A stretch of 27,678 nt of DNA from CAYPNF01 sp964411985 (lineage in GTDB: Bacteria > Verrucomicrobiota > Verrucomicrobiia > Limisphaerales > J093): assembly GCA_964411985.1 (NCBI GenBank), contig CAYPNF010000087.1:1-27678 (forward strand), read 5' to 3'. Under the pieces are notes generated by a model. That model did no database searches. It was not told the DNA's origin and worked only from the letters and a program-made list of their open reading frames with translations. Below, piece after piece: positions 15,743 to 23,190 of the stretch (positions are counted from its first letter, which is position 1; every line of letters begins with the position of its first letter). A program made the translations under genes and the position numbers.

Positions 15743-16885
15743 ATGAGAACTACTCACACCTGCCTGATTGTGGCCACCGCAGCCGCCGCCCTCTTTACCC
15801 TGGGTGGATGTTCCTCCACCTCCAAGAGCGGCGGAGAGAGCCCAAGGCATAGCTTCGGTACTACCAAAGAAGGAACTCCCGTCGAGCTCTTCACTTTGCG
15901 AAATGAGAACGGGATGGAGGCCAAGATTAGCAACTACGGAGGCATTGTGGTTTCCTTGAAAGTTCCGGACCGCCATGGCCGGCTCGGGGACGTGGTGCTT
16001 GGTTACGACAAATTGTCCGACTACATCAAAGAGACCCCTTACTTCGGCTGTTTGGTTGGACGCTACGGCAACCGTATCGCCAAGGGGAAGTTCGTGCTCG
16101 ACATGCGCGAATACAGTCTCGTTACGAACAACTACCCGAACGCACTCCACGGTGGTACCAAGGGATTTGACAAAGTGGTCTGGAAGCCCCGGCTCACGAA
16201 ATCCTCCGCCGGACCTTCCTTGGAGCTAACGTACCTGAGCCGTGACGGAGAGGAAGGCTACCCGGGGAATCTCTCAGTGACAGCCACCTACACTCTGACG
16301 GCTGACAACGCCCTGCGGTTGGACTACACCGCGAGCACGGACAAGCCCACTGTGGTCAACCTGACTCAGCATTCCTACTTCAACCTTGCCGGCAAGGGGG
16401 ACATCCTTGGGCACGAGGTGATGATACGTTCTGATCGGTTCACCCCGGTGGATAGCACCCTGATTCCTACGGGAGAACTTCAATCGGTCTCGGGGACCCC
16501 CTTTGACTTCTCCACCCCCCGCACCATTGGAGAGCGGATCAACGGGACCCATGAACAGCTCAAGTTCGGCGGTGGATACGATCACAACTGGGTGATCAAT
16601 AAGCCCATGGGCGAGCTTGGCCTGCAGGCTCGGGTTTATGAGCCCACCACGGGTCGAGTGCTCGAAGTGCTCTCCACGGAGCCTGGACTCCAGTTCTACT
16701 CAGGCAACTTCCTGGACGGCAAACTGACTGGTAAGGGCGGGTGGGTCTATCAGTTCCGGAACGGTTTCTGCATGGAGCCCCAGCACTATCCCGATTCCCC
16801 CAACAAACCCCAGTTCCCCTCGGTGGTCCTGCGCCCGGGAGAAACCTACAAGAACACGATCATCTATCGGTTTTCCACTCGCTAA
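15743..16885 (+). CDS. Aldose 1-epimerase (mutarotase), probable lipoprotein
   Basis: This enzyme interconverts alpha and beta anomers of free aldoses, here probably arabinose released outside the cytoplasm. It is a 380-residue GalM-family protein. A lipobox LGGC with Cys23 follows a hydrophobic segment (LIVATAAAALFTLGGC), so it should be a membrane-anchored lipoprotein, in contrast to cytoplasmic E. coli GalM. Catalytic residues are in place: His136 (ALHGGTKG), His210 (NLTQHSYFNLAG), Asp280 (GYDHNWV) and Glu313 (STEPGLQFYSGNF). FGCLVGRYGNRIAKGKF near 101-117 is the usual substrate loop. Only 24 bases separate it from araD. An export signal inside an arabinose operon implies mutarotation in the periplasm before uptake. 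The symbol galM fits the family but not the likely substrate, so it is left blank. Confidence 0.93.
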   Translation: MRTTHTCLIVATAAAALFTLGGCSSTSKSGGESPRHSFGTTKEGTPVELFTLRNENGMEAKISNYGGIVVSLKVPDRHGRLGDVVLGYDKLSDYIKETPYFGCLVGRYGNRIAKGKFVLDMREYSLVTNNYPNALHGGTKGFDKVVWKPRLTKSSAGPSLELTYLSRDGEEGYPGNLSVTATYTLTADNALRLDYTASTDKPTVVNLTQHSYFNLAGKGDILGHEVMIRSDRFTPVDSTLIPTGELQSVSGTPFDFSTPRTIGERINGTHEQLKFGGGYDHNWVINKPMGELGLQARVYEPTTGRVLEVLSTEPGLQFYSGNFLDGKLTGKGGWVYQFRNGFCMEPQHYPDSPNKPQFPSVVLRPGETYKNTIIYRFSTR

Positions 16886-16907
16886 CCTCGGCGCCTTGTC
16901 ACGCCTG

Positions 16908-16935
16908 CCAGAGCGGTTGACTCGAGACGCTCTGG
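16908..16935 (+). promoter_or_regulatory. First intercistronic stem-loop upstream of the GH51 gene
   Basis: CCAGAGCG (16908-16915) and CGCTCTGG (16928-16935) pair perfectly around a 12-base loop. It lies 22 bases after the mutarotase stop codon and has no T-tract. It is probably an mRNA structure. Confidence 0.65.
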
Positions 16936-16946
16936 ACGATAGTCTT

Positions 16947-16984
16947 CGGCCTGGTATCACTGAGGTGAAGAGGATACCAGGCCG
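16947..16984 (+). promoter_or_regulatory. Second intercistronic stem-loop, directly before the GH51 start
   Basis: CGGCCTGGTATC (16947-16958) and GATACCAGGCCG (16973-16984) form a perfect 12-bp stem around 14 bases that include GAGGTG. The stem ends 10 bases before the GH51 ATG and is followed by TTTCTCGTTT. It could be a weak terminator or attenuator, a block to mRNA decay, or a control on ribosome access. Confidence 0.7.
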
Positions 16985-16994
16985 TTTCTCGTTT

Positions 16995-19400
16995 ATGAAA
17001 GCCTCCAGGATTCTACTCGGTGCCAGTCTCGGGTTGGCTATGCTGGCTGTTTCCGCTGCCACGCGCGAAAACCAGATCACGATCCAAACAGATCGGCCTG
17101 GTGTCAAAATAAGCCCCACCCTGTACGGTCTCTTCTTTGAAGAGATCAACCATGCGGGCGATGGAGGCCTGTACGCGGAGCTGATACGCAACCGTTCTTT
17201 CGAGGACGCGGAAAAGCCAGTGCACTGGGCTATTCTGGACGGAGCTTCCCGCACCGAGATTGCCATTGACGAGTCGCGACCGCAGAATGCCTATAACCGG
17301 AGGAGTCTCCGCTGGACCATCTCCGGTTTGGGTAACGCGCAATCTTCCATCGCCAACGAAGGTTTCTGGGGTATTAGCGTGAAGCCTGGAGAAGACTACA
17401 ACCTCTCCTTGGAGGCCCGCGTGAGCGAAGGTTTCCGTGGAAACATGGTCGCAGGACTCCTCAGCCCCTCCGGGAAGTGGCTTGCCCAGAAGACCATTAC
17501 CGGGTTGAAGACGGATTGGGGGCGGGTTCAGGTGACCTTTCGCACCGCCCAAGCGGAACCGAAGGCTAGGCTCATACTGGCTTGTTCCAGTGCATGCACG
17601 ATTTGGCTCGACATGGTTTCCCTCTTTCCCGGTGACACTTGGAAAGGACAACCTGGTGGGTTGCGCTCTGACCTCGCCAAGATGATGGAGGAACTGCGGC
17701 CCAGTTTTGTCCGTTTTCCCGGCGGATGCTGGGTGGAAGGCCAGGACCTCAAGGACGCCTATCGATGGAAGGAGACGATTGGCCCGGTATCGGAGCGGCG
17801 GAACCAATGGAACCTCTGGCAGTACTACTCCACGCACGGTTTGGGCTACCTGGAGTACTTGATGCTTTGTGAGAACCTTGGTGCGGAGCCGCTCTTTGTG
17901 ATCAACTGCGGTATGTCCCACTCCGAGGTTGTGCCCATGGCGCAGATGGGCCCCTTTGTGCAGGACGCCCTCGACGCCATCGAGTATGCCAATGGTTCGG
18001 CGGACACGGTTTGGGGATCGATGCGCGTCCGGCATGGACACCCGGCACCCTTCCGTCTGAAGTACCTGGAGATTGGGAATGAGAACGGTGGGACCGCCTA
18101 TGAGGAGCGATACGCGCTGCTCCGGAAAACCATTAAAGCTCGTTACCCTGACATTCATCTGATTGCCAACGATTGGGGTGGTATTCCGAAAGAGTCCCCT
18201 GTGGAACTGGTGGATGAACATTATTATTCCACGCCGGAGTTCTTCATGGCTAATGCCCGCAAATACGACACCTACAACCGCAAGGGACCCAAGGTTTATG
18301 TGGGCGAATACGCGGTAACATCGGGATGCGGTCAGGGGAATCTCCGCGCCGCCGTGGGAGAGGCGGCTTTCATGACCGGCATGGAACGGAATTCTGACGT
18401 GGTGATCATGGCTTCCTACGCGCCGCTCTTCGCCAACGTCAACTACAAGAAGTGGAATCCGGACCTCATCAACTTCGATAGCTCGCGGGCCTATGGCACT
18501 CCCTCATATCATGTCCAGCAGATGTTCAGCCGCAACCGCGGTGACTTCGTCCTGCCCACGACCGTGGAGGTTTCCAGCAACATTCCGGTTCCTCAACTGA
18601 GCGGGCGGATTGGGTTGGGGACGTGGGGTACCCAGGCGGAGTTTCGCAACGTGGAAGTGATTACCAACGGCGTCAGTGTCTTTAAAGACGAATTCGCCAA
18701 AGGAGCTCCTGACTGGCATGCTTCCAGTGGAAAGTGGGAGGTCAAAGAGGGAGTCTATTGTCAGACCTCCCTTGCGGAGAACGTTCAGTGCGTTGCCGGC
18801 GACCCGCTGTGGACCGATTGCACCATCACCCTGCAGGCGCGCAAGATGGCAGGTGCTGAAGGATTCCTGATTCTCTTTCACGTTCGCGATGCCAACAACT
18901 GGCTATGGTGGAACCTGGGAGGGTGGGGGAACCAAAAGCACGCCATCGAAAAAGGGGAGATTGGCGGAAAGAGCGTCGTAAGTGACAGCGTTCCTGGTAA
19001 GATCGAGACCAATCGCTGGTATGATATCAAGATTGTGACCAAGGGACAGACAGTCCAATGCTATTTGGATGACAAGTTGGTCCATGACTTCACTCATCCT
19101 ACGCCGCAACCGATCTATGCCACCGCGAGTCTGGTGAAGTCGAGTCGCGAGCTCATTCTCAAGATGGTGAACGCGTCCGCCATCCCGCAGCCGACGCGGA
19201 TTAGACTCAAGGGTGCTTCCGGGGTGAAAGGAACACCTCAACTCTGGACGCTTACCTCGGAGAATGGAACGGATGAGAATAGCTTGGAGAACCCAACCAA
19301 AGTCAGTCCAAAGACCACGGGTCTGATCTGGACGGGAAGAGACCTCATGCAGGAGTTGCCGCCGAACTCCGTGTCGGTTCTGCGCGCCACCTTGAAGTAG
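16995..19400 (+). CDS. Secreted GH51 alpha-L-arabinofuranosidase with extra beta-sandwich modules
   Basis: This exported retaining glycosidase releases terminal L-arabinofuranose from arabinoxylan or arabinan, supplying the substrate of this operon. It has 801 residues. Residues 1-22 are a signal peptide (KASRILLGASLGLAMLAVSAA). PTLYGLFFEEINHAGDGGLY at 41-60 is the GH51 start. A CBM4/9-like sandwich occupies about 75-215, interrupting the barrel entry as in related enzymes. The catalytic barrel follows, with RFPGGCWVEG (240-249), acid/base Glu363 (IGNENGG) and nucleophile Glu438 (VGEYA). After the barrel, about residues 560-745 resemble a concanavalin-like (LamG/DUF1080-type) domain (FKDEFAKGAPDWHASSGKWE), an unusual insertion into the C-terminal sandwich, which resumes near 750. 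The upstream in-frame ATG-less extension is rejected because the signal peptide starts at 16995. Confidence 0.92.
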   Translation: MKASRILLGASLGLAMLAVSAATRENQITIQTDRPGVKISPTLYGLFFEEINHAGDGGLYAELIRNRSFEDAEKPVHWAILDGASRTEIAIDESRPQNAYNRRSLRWTISGLGNAQSSIANEGFWGISVKPGEDYNLSLEARVSEGFRGNMVAGLLSPSGKWLAQKTITGLKTDWGRVQVTFRTAQAEPKARLILACSSACTIWLDMVSLFPGDTWKGQPGGLRSDLAKMMEELRPSFVRFPGGCWVEGQDLKDAYRWKETIGPVSERRNQWNLWQYYSTHGLGYLEYLMLCENLGAEPLFVINCGMSHSEVVPMAQMGPFVQDALDAIEYANGSADTVWGSMRVRHGHPAPFRLKYLEIGNENGGTAYEERYALLRKTIKARYPDIHLIANDWGGIPKESPVELVDEHYYSTPEFFMANARKYDTYNRKGPKVYVGEYAVTSGCGQGNLRAAVGEAAFMTGMERNSDVVIMASYAPLFANVNYKKWNPDLINFDSSRAYGTPSYHVQQMFSRNRGDFVLPTTVEVSSNIPVPQLSGRIGLGTWGTQAEFRNVEVITNGVSVFKDEFAKGAPDWHASSGKWEVKEGVYCQTSLAENVQCVAGDPLWTDCTITLQARKMAGAEGFLILFHVRDANNWLWWNLGGWGNQKHAIEKGEIGGKSVVSDSVPGKIETNRWYDIKIVTKGQTVQCYLDDKLVHDFTHPTPQPIYATASLVKSSRELILKMVNASAIPQPTRIRLKGASGVKGTPQLWTLTSENGTDENSLENPTKVSPKTTGLIWTGRDLMQELPPNSVSVLRATLK

Positions 19401-19427
19401 AGACGCGTCGTTCGGTGATACCGTTCT

Positions 19428-19457
19428 TGTAGGCCGGCGGTTTCACTCCGGCCTGCA
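19428..19457 (+). terminator. Stem-loop after the GH51 gene, possible operon terminator
   Basis: TGTAGGCCGG and CCGGCCTGCA form a 10-bp stem with one G-U pair around a 10-base loop, 27 bases after the stop codon. There is no T-run downstream, so termination would be weak or factor-aided. A repeated palindromic element is the alternative. Confidence 0.45.
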
Positions 19458-19877
19458 GAGAGCCTCTCGCAGAAAGCCAAAGGCTTCGTGGAGGATGTCT
19501 CATTGAGAACTCAGTGACCCCACAGGTCACAAGAAGAACTCGGACCCGGAGCCTGGGAGCGGTCGAGCTGCGAGCATGTTGCGGCCTTTGCGGATGGGGA
19601 GCCTAGGCGTTGACCTGCGGAATTGCGGAGTGGTGTCGACCCATGCCAAACAATACGCCAGGCGTTTGTGAGACACTACACTAGCAGGAGGAGAAGACCG
19701 CCAATGATCTGTCGCCTTTTTTTCATCAGATGATAGCGTCGCCGCTGGGGACCAACGGACTATTCAGCTCGCGCCGTCACGTAACCATCTGTTGACGCAA
19801 TATGGCGTTTGTCGCCACGATCCGAGTATGGCCGGCCAAGCGTGGCCACTCAAGGAGAAACGCGGCAGAAGCGCCCT

Positions 19878-19973
19878 GCCAGTCAGAAGGGGTGGTTCGA
19901 TACTCCTGAGTCTACCGGGCTGTGACGTTGGAGTGGCATTGAGTCAGAGGAATTTCACGGCCCTTTCACGTGG
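19878..19973. repeat. Left copy of the direct repeat flanking GH97
   Basis: The core 19922-19973 matches 22178-22229 in the same orientation at 42 of 52 positions without gaps. Shared blocks include GTGACGTT, TTGAGTCA and TCACGGCCCT. Weaker similarity continues leftward to about 19878 with a single 1-base gap. Both copies are intergenic. Confidence 0.75.
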
Positions 19974-20094
19974 AACGGACGGGTGGTCCTCGCCCTGCGT
20001 CAAACGCCGGTCGCCCACCGACATCACCCGGCGGATTCGCGCCCACGCACTTAACTGGTTGACAGGCCGTCGCGGCCCGGCGATACCGCAGGGC

Positions 20095-22047
20095 ATGCGA
20101 ATTCCGTCTTCCACAGCCGCGGCACTCCTGACCTTGGGGTGGCTCATTCCGAGCACGCTTCGGATAGCAGCCTTCGACCTCACCAGCCCCGACGGTACGG
20201 TCAAAGTCCAGTTCACGACGAACACCAGTGGTGACCTAATCTACGCTGTCTCCAGCGACGGTAAACCCCGTCTTGAACCGGCCCGCGCCGGGCTGAGCGT
20301 CGCCGGGCGCGATCTCGGCACCGGCGTGGAACTGGGCGAACCGGTCCTGCGGCGCATCTCCGAGACGTTCGCCTGGCGCGGCAACAAGACCCTGGCGACG
20401 AACCGTTGCGCGGCGGCGGAAATTCCCGTCCGGTCGAAGGCCGGCGCTCCCGAGTGGATGCTTGAGGTGCGCGTCTTCGACGACGGCGTCGGCTTCCGCT
20501 ATCGGCTGCCCGGCACCGGCACCCGCCAAGTGCAAGGGGAAGCAACGGCATGGCAGTTGCCGGCTGACAGCACGCTCTGGCTCCAGACGGACACTGCGAA
20601 CTACGAAGGCAACTTCCACGCGGTGCGGGCCGACGCCGTGCCGCTCGAAACCAAGGCCGGCGACAAGATGCGGCCCACGCACATCGGGCCGCCGATGACG
20701 GTGGTGTACGCGGACGGAACGTTCGGGTTGATCAGCGAAGCCTCCTTGTTCAAGTACAGCGGCATGACACTGCGACCCGAGGGCCAGGCGAAATTCCGCG
20801 CCACCTTCGAGGACGACCCCAAAGGCTGGGCGCACGACGGGCCGATCGTTTCGCCGTGGCGCGTGATCGTGCTGACGCGCGATCTCAACGCGCTGGTCAA
20901 CAGCGACGTCATCCCCGCCCTGTGTGATCCGCCGGACCCGCAGTTGTTCCCCGACGGCATCAACACCGCGTGGTTGCGACCGGGCAAAGCGCCCTGTACC
21001 TGGATGGTCTTTGGCAACGACGGTGCCCAATGGGACAAGCAGAAGTGGTTCGTGGACGTCTCCGCCGCCACCGGGTGCGAGTACCTGCTGGTGGATGCCG
21101 GCTGGCGCAGCGAGCGGTGGGGCTGGCTCAAGAATGGCGGCGACGTCTGGGCCCGCGCGGCCGAGTTGGTCCGCTACGGCGCCGAACGCGGCGTGGGCAT
21201 CGTCCTGTGGCACGCGTATCCCGAGGGCCGCGACGACAGCCCTGGGCTGACAACGGTCCCCGCACGCGAGGAACTGTTCCGCAAGTGCCAGGAAGCCGGC
21301 GTGAAAGGCGTGAAGGTGGATTTCTTCGACACCGAGAGCAAAGCTGTGATCGAGGCTCAGGAAGATCTGTCCCGGCGCGCGGCGCAGCACCAGCTCCTGA
21401 TCAACTACCACGGCGCCCACAAACCCACCGGCGAGGCGCGCACCTGGCCGAATGAAATCACGCGCGAGGGCATCCGCGAACAGGAGTATGTTCTGTGGGA
21501 CACCTTGCCGTTGGAGCATTACGGTTCGTTGCCGTTCACTCGGATGGTCGTGGGACATGCGGACTTCCTGCCGGGCTATTTACAGGAGCAACGTTTAAAG
21601 AACACGACGCGGGTCTTTCAAATGGCCAGCGTGATCATCTTCAACTCGCCGTTCCTCTGTTGGCCGGACAATCCGGAGGCGTATCTCAACAGCCCGTGGC
21701 TCCAGTTCGTCCGCACCGTGCCGGTGGTCTGGGACGAAACCCGCGTGCTCCCCGGCTCAGTGATTGGCGACACCGTCATCTTCGCCCGGCGCAAGGGCGA
21801 CGAGTGGTACGTGGCGGCGCTGAACTGCCGCCCGGAATCGCGGACGATCGTGTTGGATCTCTCTTCGCTGGGGAGCGTCGGCGAGGAACTGACGGTCTAT
21901 CACGACCGCGGCTCCAAAACTGGCGTCGAGATCCAGAGCGGCCCCCGCGCCCCGGAGGGCGCCCGCAAGCTCTCCGCGACTCTGCCCGCAGGAGGCGGGT
22001 TCATCGCTCACTTCCGGCCGCCCCGCAAGTATCCGGCCTGGAACTAG
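20095..22047 (+). CDS. Secreted GH97 glycosidase (alpha-galactosidase/alpha-glucosidase family)
   Basis: This exported alpha-glycosidase has 650 residues, the usual GH97 length. Residues 1-25 form a signal peptide (STAAALLTLGWLIPSTLRIA). The N-terminal beta-supersandwich (about 27-285) includes FDLTSPDGTVKVQF and GVGFRYRLPG. The barrel (about 290-545) includes YLLVDAGWRSERWGW and the block VKGVKVDFFDTE with Asp409. An Asp there is the nucleophile in retaining GH97 enzymes such as the Bacteroides alpha-galactosidase, whereas inverting SusB-type enzymes use a Glu general base elsewhere. A retaining alpha-galactosidase-like activity is therefore the better guess. NEITREGIREQEY (453-465) holds the candidate acid Glu. 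A C-terminal sandwich completes the fold. The gene is clearly more GC-rich than the arabinose operon (44 of 60 in 21121-21180, against 28 of 60 in 18121-18180) and lies between direct repeats, hinting at separate acquisition. Confidence 0.9.
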   Translation: MRIPSSTAAALLTLGWLIPSTLRIAAFDLTSPDGTVKVQFTTNTSGDLIYAVSSDGKPRLEPARAGLSVAGRDLGTGVELGEPVLRRISETFAWRGNKTLATNRCAAAEIPVRSKAGAPEWMLEVRVFDDGVGFRYRLPGTGTRQVQGEATAWQLPADSTLWLQTDTANYEGNFHAVRADAVPLETKAGDKMRPTHIGPPMTVVYADGTFGLISEASLFKYSGMTLRPEGQAKFRATFEDDPKGWAHDGPIVSPWRVIVLTRDLNALVNSDVIPALCDPPDPQLFPDGINTAWLRPGKAPCTWMVFGNDGAQWDKQKWFVDVSAATGCEYLLVDAGWRSERWGWLKNGGDVWARAAELVRYGAERGVGIVLWHAYPEGRDDSPGLTTVPAREELFRKCQEAGVKGVKVDFFDTESKAVIEAQEDLSRRAAQHQLLINYHGAHKPTGEARTWPNEITREGIREQEYVLWDTLPLEHYGSLPFTRMVVGHADFLPGYLQEQRLKNTTRVFQMASVIIFNSPFLCWPDNPEAYLNSPWLQFVRTVPVVWDETRVLPGSVIGDTVIFARRKGDEWYVAALNCRPESRTIVLDLSSLGSVGEELTVYHDRGSKTGVEIQSGPRAPEGARKLSATLPAGGGFIAHFRPPRKYPAWN

Positions 22048-22134
22048 CCTGGGGGCACCGCTTACCGGTCGGTGGATCCCACGACAGCGAAGGTGACTAT
22101 CCTCGCGGCCCGATGGGGCGCGAGATCAATGATC

Positions 22135-22229
22135 GCCTTCAAGAGGGCCGGTCCGATAATCGCGATTGCACTGGCCCGTGACGTTCGAGGGGCTTTGAGT
22201 CAAGGGAATGTCACGGCCCTATCGCACGG
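22135..22229. repeat. Right copy of the direct repeat flanking GH97
   Basis: The core 22178-22229 is the partner of 19922-19973 (42 of 52 identical, same orientation), with weaker similarity back to about 22135. It lies between the GH97 stop and the convergent GH16-like stop at 22247, so neither copy is coding. Confidence 0.75.
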
Positions 22230-22246
22230 GGTGACCCTTCGAAGCG

Positions 22247-22990
22247 TTACTCCGGCTTGAAGCTGAATTCCTGAATCACGACCTCGACTTCTTTCCCGTC
22301 TTTGGGAGGCAGTCCCTTGAAGAGCCACAAGTTCAGGTGCACCGGCATGGGCTTCTGTGAAAGGCGTCTCCCGGAATCTTGAGGCCGAAAGAGCCATCGA
22401 CTCAATTCCTGGCTGTCGTCGTCCCTATGCCCGCGCAACGTCTGAAACAGGATCTGATCCGGCTTCCAGAGGAAACGATGCGTCGAACGGTCGCCGCCTT
22501 GGTTGAATTCGAAGCTCTTTGTCACTTGCTGGAGACTCTTCTCGACCGGCCACACGGTGAAGTTCCCAATCGGATTCCGTGACTCGCCCCAGCGAGCGAA
22601 CTCGATGTCGATTTCATGAGTCCCGTCCGGTCCGACGTCATGCGTCGGGTAATTGAATAGCCCCAAAACCACGTTGTCGTCGAGTCGGTCGAGCCCCCCG
22701 CTGGTCTTGAACTGGTATCGGCCAAATCCCAGCCGTTTTTGCATGGTTACTTCAGCGCACGACCACTTCCCGTCGCGAACGGCGATCTTGAGGTGGAGGT
22801 TCGTGGAAGGATCAAGCCATACGTTGCTCTTTTCCCAGCGATTTGGGCCGGGCCCGCCTTCGCCCGATCGCACCGTCCAAGCGTAGCCGCCAAACTCGAT
22901 TTCCATCGCGGTGCCGACCATGCTGAGTCCCAGCCATACCCCCAAGAAGAACCATTTTGCGGGGCGTGAAAGAGATGAGTCCAAACTCAT
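22247..22990 (-). CDS. Secreted GH16-like concanavalin-fold protein, probable beta-glucanase or galactanase
   Basis: This exported protein has 247 residues. Its N-terminus (PAKWFFLGVWLGLSMVGTA) is a signal peptide or anchor. The rest is a concanavalin-A-like jelly roll of GH16 type. The hallmark catalytic motif E-x-D-x-E is present as HEIDIEF (Glu126, Asp128, Glu130). GFGRYQFKTSGG and DDNVVLGLFNYP before it are the usual strand pattern, as is HRFLWKPDQILF after it. Family members cleave beta-1,3/1,4-glucans, agars, carrageenans or related polymers; the substrate cannot be told from sequence alone. The ATG at 22990 is chosen because the signal peptide begins there; an ATG at 23095 would add 35 residues without such character. 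It is convergent with GH97 and divergent from the sigma factor. Confidence 0.8.
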   Translation of the reverse strand: MSLDSSLSRPAKWFFLGVWLGLSMVGTAMEIEFGGYAWTVRSGEGGPGPNRWEKSNVWLDPSTNLHLKIAVRDGKWSCAEVTMQKRLGFGRYQFKTSGGLDRLDDNVVLGLFNYPTHDVGPDGTHEIDIEFARWGESRNPIGNFTVWPVEKSLQQVTKSFEFNQGGDRSTHRFLWKPDQILFQTLRGHRDDDSQELSRWLFRPQDSGRRLSQKPMPVHLNLWLFKGLPPKDGKEVEVVIQEFSFKPE

Positions 22991-23121
22991 CGATCCTGCG
23001 ATAGGTATAAAGTGCTTGATTGGTTGCCTTTCCATTCGTCCGACGATTTTGCATGATTCTTGCGGAGAAACAGGTATATTGTAAGAGCATAGCACATCAT
23101 TTTTTCGCCCATAGTCGATTT

Positions 23122-23135
23122 TTCGCTTGAGCGAA
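23122..23135. promoter_or_regulatory. Perfect inverted repeat between GH16-like and sigma-factor genes
   Basis: TTCGCT-TG-AGCGAA is a perfect 6-bp inverted repeat in the 200-bp divergent region between the two genes. Its place and size suit an operator for a dimeric regulator, but no regulator is linked to it. Confidence 0.35.
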
Positions 23136-23190
23136 GGGAGATGAGGAAGCCCAGAGGGCGAGGACTGGGACTTTTGGCGAATAGGATAGG

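Larger units (their letters stand above)
19401..20094. other. 694-bp intergenic region before the GH97 gene
   Basis: No supported gene lies here. The GH97 reading frame stays open leftward to 19792, but the added sequence lacks domain or signal character. The region holds the stem-loop at 19428 and the left copy of the flanking direct repeat at 19878-19973. Near the right end, TTGACA (20059-20064) with a poor -10 (GATACC) may be a promoter for GH97. Confidence 0.6.

Noticed and set aside
20236..21558. 440-residue minus-strand frame opposite GH97
   Set aside because: A by-product of high GC content; no domain, and the GH97 frame on the other strand is certain.
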